Below are positions 56,100 to 63,424 of a stretch of DNA of 64,000 bases, one piece after another. The notes below the pieces were generated by a model that saw only the letters and a list, made by a program, of their open reading frames with translations, was not told where the DNA came from and ran no database searches. Numbering within the stretch: the first letter of the stretch is position 1; every line of letters begins with the position of its first letter. Origin of the DNA: a bacterium UBP2_UBA5202 (GTDB lineage: Bacteria; Edwardsbacteria; AC1; EtOH8); NCBI GenBank assembly GCA_002412795.1, contig DHVS01000028.1:1-64000 (forward strand), written 5' to 3'. Both the position numbers and the translations under genes were made by a program.

Positions 56100-57197
56100 T
56101 CAATTTTGATATTTGTACCAAGCAGCGCAGGCCCCTTCTGATGACACCATGCACGGCCCCACCGGGCTTTCCGGCGTGCATTTTTTCCCGAACATCGGAC
56201 ATTCATCAGGCTGATGAAGCCCCATCATCACCTGGCCGCAGATGCACCCCTGGGGCTCTATGGCCGGAGGGACTTCGACATTAAACCGGCTGGCGGCATC
56301 ATAATTCTTATATTCAGGCCTGAAGCAAAGCCCAGTCTCCGGTATGCTGCCAATGGCCCGCCATTCGGCGGTGCAGGGCTCGGTCACCTTATCCAGCATG
56401 GCCAAAGCATTCGGGTTCCCGGCATCCGGCACTCCCCTCCGGTACTCGGTCTGCACGCTGAAGGCCAGCCCGTCCTTTTTATGGCTTCGGAGCTGTTCCA
56501 GCAGCATCACTATTGACTCCAGAATGTCCAGCGGCTCGAACCCGGCAATAACGCAGGGGATCTGATATTCAGCCGGGATGAATTGATACGGCGCACTGCC
56601 GATGATGGCCGAGACATGGCCCGGACAGAGGAACCCGTCTATCCTGGTCCGGCCGGACTCCAGAATGGCTTTCAGGGCATGGGGCACGGTCTTGAAGGCA
56701 GGATAGACCGAGAAGTTATCAAGACCCTTCTCTTTGGCCTCCAGCACCGTGGCGATGATGGTGGGCGAGGTGGTCTCGAAACCCACCCCGGCAAAGACCA
56801 CCTGTTTTTGCGGGTTCCCGGCGGCGATCTGCAGGGCATCCAGCGGGGAATACAGTATCCTGACATCGGCCCCCTGGGATCTGGCTTCCCTTAGACTGGA
56901 ATGCGAACCGGGGACACGGACCATGTCGCCGAAGGTGGTGAATATCACGTCCTTCAGCCCGGCAATGGCTATCATCCGGTCGATGTCATAAAGCGAAGTG
57001 ACGCAGACCGGACAGCCCGGCCCGGATAAAAGTTTTATCGACCTGGGGATCAGCCCCCGGATGCCGAACTGGGATATGGCCATGGTGTGGCTGCCGCAGA
57101 CCTCCATGAAGGAATACGGGCCGTCGCACAGGCTCTCTATCCTTTTGACCAGTTTTGCGGCCACCACCGGGTCGCGGAATTTATCAAGATCGATCAT
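56100..57197 (-). CDS. hypD: Hydrogenase maturation protein HypD
   Basis: HypD is the [4Fe-4S] scaffold that, with HypC, assembles the Fe(CN)2CO unit. The 365 residues contain FMEVCGSHTMAISQFGIRGL, LSGPGCPVCVTS, FAGVGFETTSPTI, GHVSAIIG and the C-terminal cluster cysteines in CICGQVMMGLHQPDECPMFG (split after MMGL). Length is standard. It lies 12 nt downstream of hypC. Confidence 0.97.
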   Translation of the reverse strand: MIDLDKFRDPVVAAKLVKRIESLCDGPYSFMEVCGSHTMAISQFGIRGLIPRSIKLLSGPGCPVCVTSLYDIDRMIAIAGLKDVIFTTFGDMVRVPGSHSSLREARSQGADVRILYSPLDALQIAAGNPQKQVVFAGVGFETTSPTIIATVLEAKEKGLDNFSVYPAFKTVPHALKAILESGRTRIDGFLCPGHVSAIIGSAPYQFIPAEYQIPCVIAGFEPLDILESIVMLLEQLRSHKKDGLAFSVQTEYRRGVPDAGNPNALAMLDKVTEPCTAEWRAIGSIPETGLCFRPEYKNYDAASRFNVEVPPAIEPQGCICGQVMMGLHQPDECPMFGKKCTPESPVGPCMVSSEGACAAWYKYQN

Positions 57198-57209
57198 GCT
57201 GGCTGGCCG

Positions 57210-57431
57210 TCAGGTGATGGTGATGCCGGTTTCTTCTAATAACTTGTAGGTGTCCTCGGCCTCCTGGGGATCTATCCGCTGGATGGCAAAGCCGGCGTGG
57301 ATCAGCACGAACTCGCCCACCTTGGCGTCGGGCATCATATGCAGACCGATGCTGCGTTTAAGGCCCCGGATGTCCACCTCGGCCTTGTTCCCCTCGATGG
57401 TCTCGATCTTTGCCGGTATGGCTAAACACAT
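57210..57431 (-). CDS. hypC: Hydrogenase maturation chaperone HypC
   Basis: The 73-residue chaperone begins MCLAIPAKIETIEGNKAEVD; the N-terminal Cys2 binds the iron unit. GEFVLIHAGFAIQRIDPQEA is the other family signature. It lies 4 nt after hypF and 12 nt before hypD. Confidence 0.97.
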   Translation of the reverse strand: MCLAIPAKIETIEGNKAEVDIRGLKRSIGLHMMPDAKVGEFVLIHAGFAIQRIDPQEAEDTYKLLEETGITIT

Positions 57432-57435
57432 CTTC

Positions 57436-59829
57436 TTACTTCCCTAAAATGCTTGACACCAACTGTCCCAGGGCTATTCCGCCGTCATTCGACGGTACCT
57501 GTCTGTGGATCAGTACCTGGTAATCTTTTTTCAATAATCCTTGCCGGACACGGGCCAACAGAGTCCTGTTTTGGAACACGCCCCCGGAAAGGGCCACGGT
57601 TTTTATCCCCGATCGCAACTTTAAATTATCGCACATTGCCAGGGTAAAGTCAACGATTGTATTGTGGAATTTGGCCGAACAAACGCCTGGATTAACGCCG
57701 TTTTTAACATCATCAGTCAACTGCCTCCACATCTCTTCTAACAAGACCATTGACTGCCCGTCTGATTGAATTATCTGATGATCGTAACTGCCGGCGGTGC
57801 AGGGATCAACGCAATTCTCCAGCGCGATGGCCGCCTGGGCCTCAAAGGTGATGGAGGAACATACCCCCAGCAAAGCGCTGACTGCGTCGAACAGCCGCCC
57901 CAGGCTGGAGGTCCAGGCCAGGTTGAACCCGCTGTCCAATTGTTTGGATATCAGTTCCAGCTCAGATTGGTATTTTTCGGGGATAATGCCTGTGGGCAGT
58001 TCGTTCAAAAGATACTTGCTGTAGCCGGCGGCTATCCGGTAGGGCTTTTTGATGGAGGTTTCGCCTCCCGGCAGCGGCAGGTATTCCAGGTGCCCGGCCC
58101 GGTCCATCGTTTTGCCGTCGAACAGGAAGAACTCCCCGCCCCAGATCTTGCCGTCTTCGCCGTAGCCGGTGCCGTCGAAAGCCACCCCGATGGCCGGTAC
58201 CATTTTGCCGTTATCGGCCAGGGCGCTCAGGATGTGGGCTTGGTGATGCTGGGCGGCGCGCAGGTCCACCCCAATTTGTTCCTTGGCCCATCGGGTGCTC
58301 AAGTAATCTGGATGCAGATCGTGGACCATGATCTCCGGCTTTATCCGGAACCACTTCTGGTATTTCTCAACCGTTTCTTTGAAAAATTCCAGGGTGGCCA
58401 GGTTATCCATCTCGCCGATGTATTGGCTGAGATAGGCCCTGTTGCCTTCCGCCAGACAGAAAACGTTCTTCATCTCCCCTCCCACCGCCAGCGTCGGCGG
58501 TACCGAAACCGGGAGCATTATCGGATTGGGCGCATAGCCCCGGGAGTGGCGGACTATCTGAACGATCTGCTGATTCTCGTTTGACAGTGTTTCCTCATTA
58601 TTCCGCTTTCTGCTTTCTGATTTGATATTTATTGCATCGCTTACAAATACTATCGAATCGTCATTGCGGTTCTCAATATCCCGGTCGTTCAGCAGAAAAT
58701 GATCGGCCAAGTCCGCCAGCCGGTTCAAGGCCTCCCGGTTGCCGGCCGTCACCGGTTCATCCTGGACATTGCCCGAGGTCATCACCAGGGCCTTGAGTCC
58801 GGGATTTATTTTTTTTAGTTCCCTAAACAAAAGATGATGCACCGGCGCATAGGGCAGCATCACTCCTAGATAGTTGTTCCCCGGCGCTACAAATTCTGAA
58901 AGCCTTCCAATTTCCCATCCATTCGCCTGTGGGGCAAGCCGGCCTTTCTCAGGACAGGTTTTTCCGTTTTCCAATTTATTTAACAGCACGATCGGCGCCT
59001 GGCTGGAACACAGCAGTTTCTCTTCCTGGCAACTTACCTGGCAGATGTCCCTGACATCCTCCAGCGATCCGCCCATCAGGGCCAGCGGCTTGTCCGGCCG
59101 GTTCTTTCTGGCGCGAAGCTTTTTGACCGCGGCATCATTGCCGGCATCGCAGGCCAGGTGAAATCCCCCGATGCCCTTGAAGGCCAGGATCCCGCCAGTC
59201 AACAGCAGTTCTGCGGCCTTGGTTATCGCACCTGATCTTTCGGCCTTTATTTTTCCGTCCCCTCCGCAGAGCCAGATCTTGGGACCGCAGACCGGGCAGG
59301 CGTTGGGCTGGGCGTGGAATCTGCGGTTCTCAGGATCGTCGTATTCCCTTTGGCAGTCGGAACACATGGCAAAGCCCGCCATGGATGTCAAAGGCCTGTC
59401 ATACGGTGTGTTTTGAATGATGGAGAACCGCGGCCCGCAGTTGGTGCAGTTTATGAAAGGATACAAATATCGCCGGTCATTCGCATCCAGCATCTCATTC
59501 AGGCAGTCGGAGCACAGGGCGATATCGGGTGAGATCCTGGTGGCTCCGCCGCCGGTCAAGCTCTCCCTGATGACAAAATCCCTGTGATCGCCGGGTTCGG
59601 CCGGGAAAACGGCCATGGCATCGATCGTGGCCAGGGGCGGCAGTTCGCTTTTGACCTGGGACAAGAAAAGGTCGATGCCTTCGGTACTGCCCTGGGCATG
59701 GATCTCCACTCCCTGGCTGGAATTAAGCACCCAGCCGGCCAGGCCGTGCTTTTTGGCCAGCCGGTAAATGAAGGGCCGGAAGCCCACCCCCTGGACGATG
59801 CCGTTGATTTTTATCTTTATTGCGTTCAT
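57436..59829 (-). CDS. hypF: Carbamoyltransferase HypF with repeat-derived insertions
   Basis: HypF converts carbamoyl phosphate to the carbamoyl group later made into cyanide. Domains in order: acylphosphatase (GIVQGVGFRPFIYRLA), two zinc fingers (CSDCLNEM, CTNCGPRFS, CSDCQREY, ACPVCG), YrdC (IGGFHLACDAGNDAAV) and Kae1-like (GVAFDGTGYGEDGKIWGGEF, AQHHQAHILSALAD). All are intact over 797 residues. Two stretches absent from the usual family pattern occur: about 25 residues after PIVLLNK (NGKTCPEKGRL) and about 31 residues between DDSIV and VRHSRGYAP (SESRKRNNEETLS). The ATG at 59829 is chosen over an in-frame TTG 4 codons upstream. Confidence 0.95.
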   Translation of the reverse strand: MNAIKIKINGIVQGVGFRPFIYRLAKKHGLAGWVLNSSQGVEIHAQGSTEGIDLFLSQVKSELPPLATIDAMAVFPAEPGDHRDFVIRESLTGGGATRISPDIALCSDCLNEMLDANDRRYLYPFINCTNCGPRFSIIQNTPYDRPLTSMAGFAMCSDCQREYDDPENRRFHAQPNACPVCGPKIWLCGGDGKIKAERSGAITKAAELLLTGGILAFKGIGGFHLACDAGNDAAVKKLRARKNRPDKPLALMGGSLEDVRDICQVSCQEEKLLCSSQAPIVLLNKLENGKTCPEKGRLAPQANGWEIGRLSEFVAPGNNYLGVMLPYAPVHHLLFRELKKINPGLKALVMTSGNVQDEPVTAGNREALNRLADLADHFLLNDRDIENRNDDSIVFVSDAINIKSESRKRNNEETLSNENQQIVQIVRHSRGYAPNPIMLPVSVPPTLAVGGEMKNVFCLAEGNRAYLSQYIGEMDNLATLEFFKETVEKYQKWFRIKPEIMVHDLHPDYLSTRWAKEQIGVDLRAAQHHQAHILSALADNGKMVPAIGVAFDGTGYGEDGKIWGGEFFLFDGKTMDRAGHLEYLPLPGGETSIKKPYRIAAGYSKYLLNELPTGIIPEKYQSELELISKQLDSGFNLAWTSSLGRLFDAVSALLGVCSSITFEAQAAIALENCVDPCTAGSYDHQIIQSDGQSMVLLEEMWRQLTDDVKNGVNPGVCSAKFHNTIVDFTLAMCDNLKLRSGIKTVALSGGVFQNRTLLARVRQGLLKKDYQVLIHRQVPSNDGGIALGQLVSSILGK
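58557..58648. repeat. In-frame insertion 1 in hypF
   Basis: The DNA encoding the extra segment between DDSIV and VRHSRGYAP contains TTCCGCTTTCTGCTTTCTG (58601-58619), words also present between genes at 6871-6886. The insertion keeps the frame and is AT-rich compared with the rest of hypF. Confidence 0.6.
58895..58985. repeat. In-frame insertion 2 in hypF
   Basis: TTCCAATTTCCCATCC (58905-58920) and TTTCTCAGGACAGGTTTTTC (58945-58964) match the TTCCCATTT and CTCAGGACAGG families found between genes (for example 20984-20994). They encode residues between PIVLLNK and the conserved VAPGNNYLGVMLPY. Confidence 0.6.
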
Positions 59830-59884
59830 GATAGATCTCAAAATAAACCGCCCTGTTATTTTCAGGACGGGGAAACATCCTTTG

Positions 59885-59913
59885 ATTATATTCCTAAACG
59901 CTTAAAATTTCAA
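59885..59913 (-). promoter_or_regulatory. Promoter of the hypFCDE operon
   Basis: Minus-strand TTGAAA (59908-59913), exactly 17 nt, consensus TATAAT (59885-59890). The start near 59878 gives a leader of about 50 nt holding the imperfect hairpin CCGTCCTG...CAGGGCGG (59849-59871). A divergent promoter for the MFS gene begins 15 bp away. Confidence 0.78.
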
Positions 59914-59928
59914 GGCATATCTCAAGTC

Positions 59929-59957
59929 TTGCATTTTGCGGTGAAATAGTATATGCT
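59929..59957 (+). promoter_or_regulatory. Promoter of the MFS transporter gene
   Basis: TTGCAT (59929-59934), 17 nt, TATGCT (59952-59957). The ATG at 59967 is only 9 nt beyond the -10 box, so the leader would be a few bases at most. No ribosome site is visible. Confidence 0.5.
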
Positions 59958-59966
59958 TACTGCCCT

Positions 59967-61358
59967 ATGGCCAAAAACACCATTCATACTCCGGCTGCCG
60001 GTAGCATCGAGCCGGACCGCAGCCTTAAGATATCCATCATCGAAGGCAGTTTTGCCACGGTCCACATCACCGTCAGTCTGGGAGCCCTGGTCACCGGATA
60101 CGCCCTGATGCTGGGGGCCAACGATTTCCACCTGGGCCTGCTGGCGGCCCTCAATGCCCTCTCCACCGTGGGCTCGGTCATCAGCGCCCAGATCCTGGGG
60201 CGTCTGGGCAGCCGCAAGAAACTGACCGTCTGGGGCGCTACTATCGGAAGAGCACTGTGGGCGCTGCTCTGCATCCTGCCATTCATCAAAATGATGCCCG
60301 GCCTTAAGCTGGCCCTGTTCTTTGCCGTGATGTTTCTGGGGAACACCATCCTCAGCGCCGCCAACACCGCCTGGCTTTCCTGGATGACCGACCTGGTGCC
60401 GATGGAAAAGCGGGGCGCCTATTTCGGCAAGCGCAGCGCCATCCTGGGGGCGGTGACCATGCTCACCAATTACGGGGCCGGCTGGGGCTTTGACCGGATG
60501 AAAGCGGCCGGGCTGCAGGACCAGGGATTTGCCCTGGTCTTCGGGCTGGCCGCTCTTTTTGCCGTGATCGCCGGGCTGATCCTGAACCGCCAGTGGGAGC
60601 CGCCGTTGAAGGGGGAAAAGTCCCTCTCCATCTACGAAATAGTAAAACTGCCCTTCGCCGATCCCAATTTTAAAAAACTGCTGACCTTCTTCATCTGCTG
60701 GTCCCTATCCACTGCCATCGCCGGGCCGTTCTTCGGGGCCCATATGATCAAGAACCTGAAGATGCCTTACTCGGTGATCGCCCTCTATTCCATCATCGCC
60801 GGGATACTGAACCTTTCCACCCAGCCTTTGTGGGGGAAAATAATTGACAAACTGGGGAACCGCCCGGTGCTGATCTTCAACCTGGTAGGCATCTTCCTGC
60901 TGCCGCTGTTCTGGCTGTTCGCCACTCCTTCATTTTACCTGCCCATCTGGGTGGATGCCTTTTTGACCGGTTTTTTCTGGCCGGGTTTCACCCTGGCCGG
61001 CTTCAACCTGCTGCTTTTGACCGCTCCCGAGCAGAACCGGACCTCCTATCTTTCCATCTATACGGTGACCAATGGATTCGCCGTATTCCTGGCATCCCTG
61101 GCCGGAGGCTGGCTGGCCAACGCCCTGCATGATTTTAAATTCGTGCTGCTGGGACACACCCTGATCAACTTCCACCTGCTCTTTGCCTTTTCCTCGCTGG
61201 CCCGGATATTTACCCTGTCCCTGGCCTTGCAGATCAGGGAGGAAAAGTCCCATTCGGTGGGCACCCTGCTGAATCTGGTAGGCGACAAGGTAAGCCAGAG
61301 GTTTCTGGGCAGCTGGGAAGCCGGAGTGGTTTTGATAAAACGGATCACCCGGGTTTAA
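59967..61358 (+). CDS. MFS transporter
   Basis: The 463-residue inner-membrane protein has twelve hydrophobic segments in two halves. The MFS loop 2-3 motif is seen in AQILGRLGSRKKLTVWGATIGR (split after SRKK), with a second-half counterpart in LWGKIIDKLGNRPVLIFNLV (split after LGNRP). ANTAWLSWMTDLVPMEKRGAYFG (split after TDLVP) is typical of a bacterial MFS subfamily whose substrates are unknown. It is transcribed alone, divergent from the hyp operon, and ends at a strong terminator. Confidence 0.88.
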   Translation: MAKNTIHTPAAGSIEPDRSLKISIIEGSFATVHITVSLGALVTGYALMLGANDFHLGLLAALNALSTVGSVISAQILGRLGSRKKLTVWGATIGRALWALLCILPFIKMMPGLKLALFFAVMFLGNTILSAANTAWLSWMTDLVPMEKRGAYFGKRSAILGAVTMLTNYGAGWGFDRMKAAGLQDQGFALVFGLAALFAVIAGLILNRQWEPPLKGEKSLSIYEIVKLPFADPNFKKLLTFFICWSLSTAIAGPFFGAHMIKNLKMPYSVIALYSIIAGILNLSTQPLWGKIIDKLGNRPVLIFNLVGIFLLPLFWLFATPSFYLPIWVDAFLTGFFWPGFTLAGFNLLLLTAPEQNRTSYLSIYTVTNGFAVFLASLAGGWLANALHDFKFVLLGHTLINFHLLFAFSSLARIFTLSLALQIREEKSHSVGTLLNLVGDKVSQRFLGSWEAGVVLIKRITRV

Positions 61359-61362
61359 AGAC

Positions 61363-61393
61363 AAAAAAGCCCCGCTGGTTGCGGGGCTTTTTT
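61363..61393. terminator. Bidirectional terminator after the MFS gene
   Basis: AAAAAAGCCCCGC-TGGTT-GCGGGGCTTTTTT is a perfect stem with A and T tracts. It can stop the MFS gene (+) and the minus-strand gene ending at 61426. Confidence 0.93.
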
Positions 61394-61425
61394 ATTTCCC
61401 GTATTTTAAAAAACTGCCGGGATCA

Positions 61426-62400
61426 TCACTTGGTCGTCTTTTTATCCTGCTGTTTTATCAGGGCCGCCAGCAAAGGCAACATTATCTCATGATGCCCGGT
61501 AAAACTGTATCCCCGGCCGCCGGACAGCGTCGGGCGGCTGACCACGTTGACATTGGGCCGATAGTGCTGGATCATGTCAAAATTGGCGGTGGTGAAATTT
61601 TTGACCTGGTGCCCCAGGTTGCGGGCCACGGTCAAAGCTTTTAGAAAGACCTCCGGCATGATCACGGTGGAGCCGATGTTGATCACCACCCCGCCCGGCA
61701 GCTTGGTGACCGACCGGGCCAGGATCCGGAAATCCCGGGCGCTGCAGTCCCCGGCGGCGGCCCCGTCGTAACTGGGATGCTGGTTGATGATGTCGGTGCC
61801 CACCGCCACATGGACCGTGGCTGGTATTTCGTTCCGGCTGCAGGCCGCCATCAGGCTGAACTTCTGGTATTTGGCCCTGATCCCGGTCAGGTACTGCCCC
61901 AGCGCCTGGCCGTAGCCCATTTTGCAGAGGCTGGCGGCCTTGATGACGCCGTTGATTCCGTCGGCGGTCTCCCGGGCCATGCCGAAACTGCCGTCTTCCA
62001 GGCCTGCGGCCACGTCCTCGGAGGTCTTTCCCCAAAAGGCCATTTCAAAGTCGTGGATGGCCCCGGCCCCGTTGGTGGCCAGGTGGGTGACATAGCCCTG
62101 CTCTATCAGGTCAATCAGCACCGGGGAAAGCCCGCATTTTATGGGGTGGGCCCCCGTCATCACGATCACCGGCCGTCCCCGGCTCCGGGCTTTACGCACC
62201 GCCCGGGCCAGGGAAAACAGGTCATTGACCTTAAGTATCTTGGGCAGGGAATCAAAGAATTGCGCCAGCGAAGATCCCGGCTTTACGGCCTGGGCCAGCT
62301 GGCCCAGGTCCACCTTGCTCCGGCGGTCCCTGATGGAATAGCTTTTGACCCTGGAGATATCTATTTCCTTGTGCCTGTTCATGGGTTTCATCCGCCTCAT
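61426..62400 (-). CDS. Conserved protein of unknown function, possibly deoxyhypusine-synthase-like fold
   Basis: The 324-residue soluble protein contains well-defined conserved-looking blocks: RPVIVMTGAHPIKCGLSPVL, VTHLATNGAGAIHDFEMAF, GSFGMARETADGINGV, VHVAVGTDIINQHPS and GGVVINIGSTVIMPEVFLKAL (split after STVIM). The GAGAIHDFE block recalls the TTGGGIEEDF region of deoxyhypusine synthase, so an NAD-binding fold of that type is possible. The function is unknown. Starts at 62400, 62391 or 62382 are all possible. It lies 4 nt after a DUF3108 gene. Confidence 0.75.
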   Translation of the reverse strand: MRRMKPMNRHKEIDISRVKSYSIRDRRSKVDLGQLAQAVKPGSSLAQFFDSLPKILKVNDLFSLARAVRKARSRGRPVIVMTGAHPIKCGLSPVLIDLIEQGYVTHLATNGAGAIHDFEMAFWGKTSEDVAAGLEDGSFGMARETADGINGVIKAASLCKMGYGQALGQYLTGIRAKYQKFSLMAACSRNEIPATVHVAVGTDIINQHPSYDGAAAGDCSARDFRILARSVTKLPGGVVINIGSTVIMPEVFLKALTVARNLGHQVKNFTTANFDMIQHYRPNVNVVSRPTLSGGRGYSFTGHHEIMLPLLAALIKQQDKKTTK

Positions 62401-62404
62401 ATTT

Positions 62405-63184
62405 TTAAGGGACCAGGTAATTGGGGCCGTCTATTCCCTGGTTATATTCGTTGAGCACCGCGTTGATGGATCCCACCAGTATCTTGCTTTTCATCAGCAC
62501 CGGGATCCGGCGGCTGTCGTTGGTCAGCCAGACCAAAAGCCGTCCCTTGTTCTGGAAAAGCCCGGGATAGCGCAGCACCGGCTCCACCACCAGGCATTCC
62601 ACCTTGCCGAAGATGGTCTTGACCTTTTCCTTCCTGAGGAGCTTGACCTCCAGCGGGTAATTGTTCTTGTCGGTATGATTGTCGATGTACAGCGACTTTC
62701 CCGATTCCAGGGAAAAGGTCCGGGCATAGTACAGCGAGGTCAAAATGTCCCGGGCCTGGGGGGTGGTGGCTATCACCTGCCCGGTGTTGTAGGTGACCTT
62801 GTTCTGCTCCTGGTCAAAATCCAGCGACTCTTCGTGGCGGTAGCTGCCTTCCCGCTGCTTCTTTTGGTAACGCAGGGAATAAAGGTGCTGGTAATCGGTG
62901 AAAGCCTCGAACCGGTCGTGCACCTGGTAGATTTTTGAGAAGAACGGGTTGGACCAGGTCTCGTTGACGATGTGATAGGCCCGGCGCTGGCCCACATAGG
63001 TCAGCTCGCTGTCCACCCGCATGTATGAATAACCCGCCGTGATGCCGGCATATTCTATGGTATAGGTCATCTTCTCGCCCCGGTTGAACTTCCGGAAAGG
63101 TTCGGCGGCGCCCGGCGCTGCCCCAGACAGGCCCGCGGCCAGCCCGGCTAAAAGACAGAGAATGTTCCGTTTGGTATTGTTCAT
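62405..63184 (-). CDS. DUF3108 domain secreted protein
   Basis: The 259-residue product has a signal peptide (ILCLLAGLAAGLSGAAPGAA) and a DUF3108-type body: GEKMTYTIEYAGITAGYSYM at the start, LYSLRYQKKQREGSYRHEES, and RLLVWLTNDSRRIPVLMKSK near the end, all characteristic of that periplasmic beta-rich family. Its function is not known, though members are often found in envelope gene neighbourhoods. It precedes the conserved gene at 61426 with a 4-nt gap. Confidence 0.88.
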   Translation of the reverse strand: MNNTKRNILCLLAGLAAGLSGAAPGAAEPFRKFNRGEKMTYTIEYAGITAGYSYMRVDSELTYVGQRRAYHIVNETWSNPFFSKIYQVHDRFEAFTDYQHLYSLRYQKKQREGSYRHEESLDFDQEQNKVTYNTGQVIATTPQARDILTSLYYARTFSLESGKSLYIDNHTDKNNYPLEVKLLRKEKVKTIFGKVECLVVEPVLRYPGLFQNKGRLLVWLTNDSRRIPVLMKSKILVGSINAVLNEYNQGIDGPNYLVP

Positions 63185-63234
63185 CGATTTTTTGAACCGT
63201 TGTTATTAATGGGGTCAGTATATAAGTAGCATGT

Positions 63235-63392
63235 TTATTAGGAATCCATGAAACCACCTGTAGTGAGTGTGCATTGTGCTGAGCCTGTCGAAGTGCCGAA
63301 CTATGAACCCTTAACTGTAAAAACCCTATCGATTCCTGCGTTCCTGCTTGTCCGCCGCAGCCGCAGCGAAGGCAGAGCTTCCTTATAAAATA
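63235..63392. repeat. MITE-like TATAAGGAA element, copy 4, with nested repeats
   Basis: The left arm TTATTAGGAATCCATGAAACC (split TTATTAGG, AATCCATGAAACC; 63235-63255) and the inverted right arm GATTCCTGCGTTCCTG with CTTCCTTATAAAAT (63331-63392) are present. A TTCGACA-family piece (GTGCTGAGCCTGTCGAAG, 63276-63293) lies between the arms and a GTCCGCCGCAGCCGC piece (63350-63364) splits the right arm. No gene is seen in 63185-63424. Confidence 0.6.
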
Positions 63393-63424
63393 AATTCATT
63401 TGTCTTCGTCCGTTATGCAATTAA

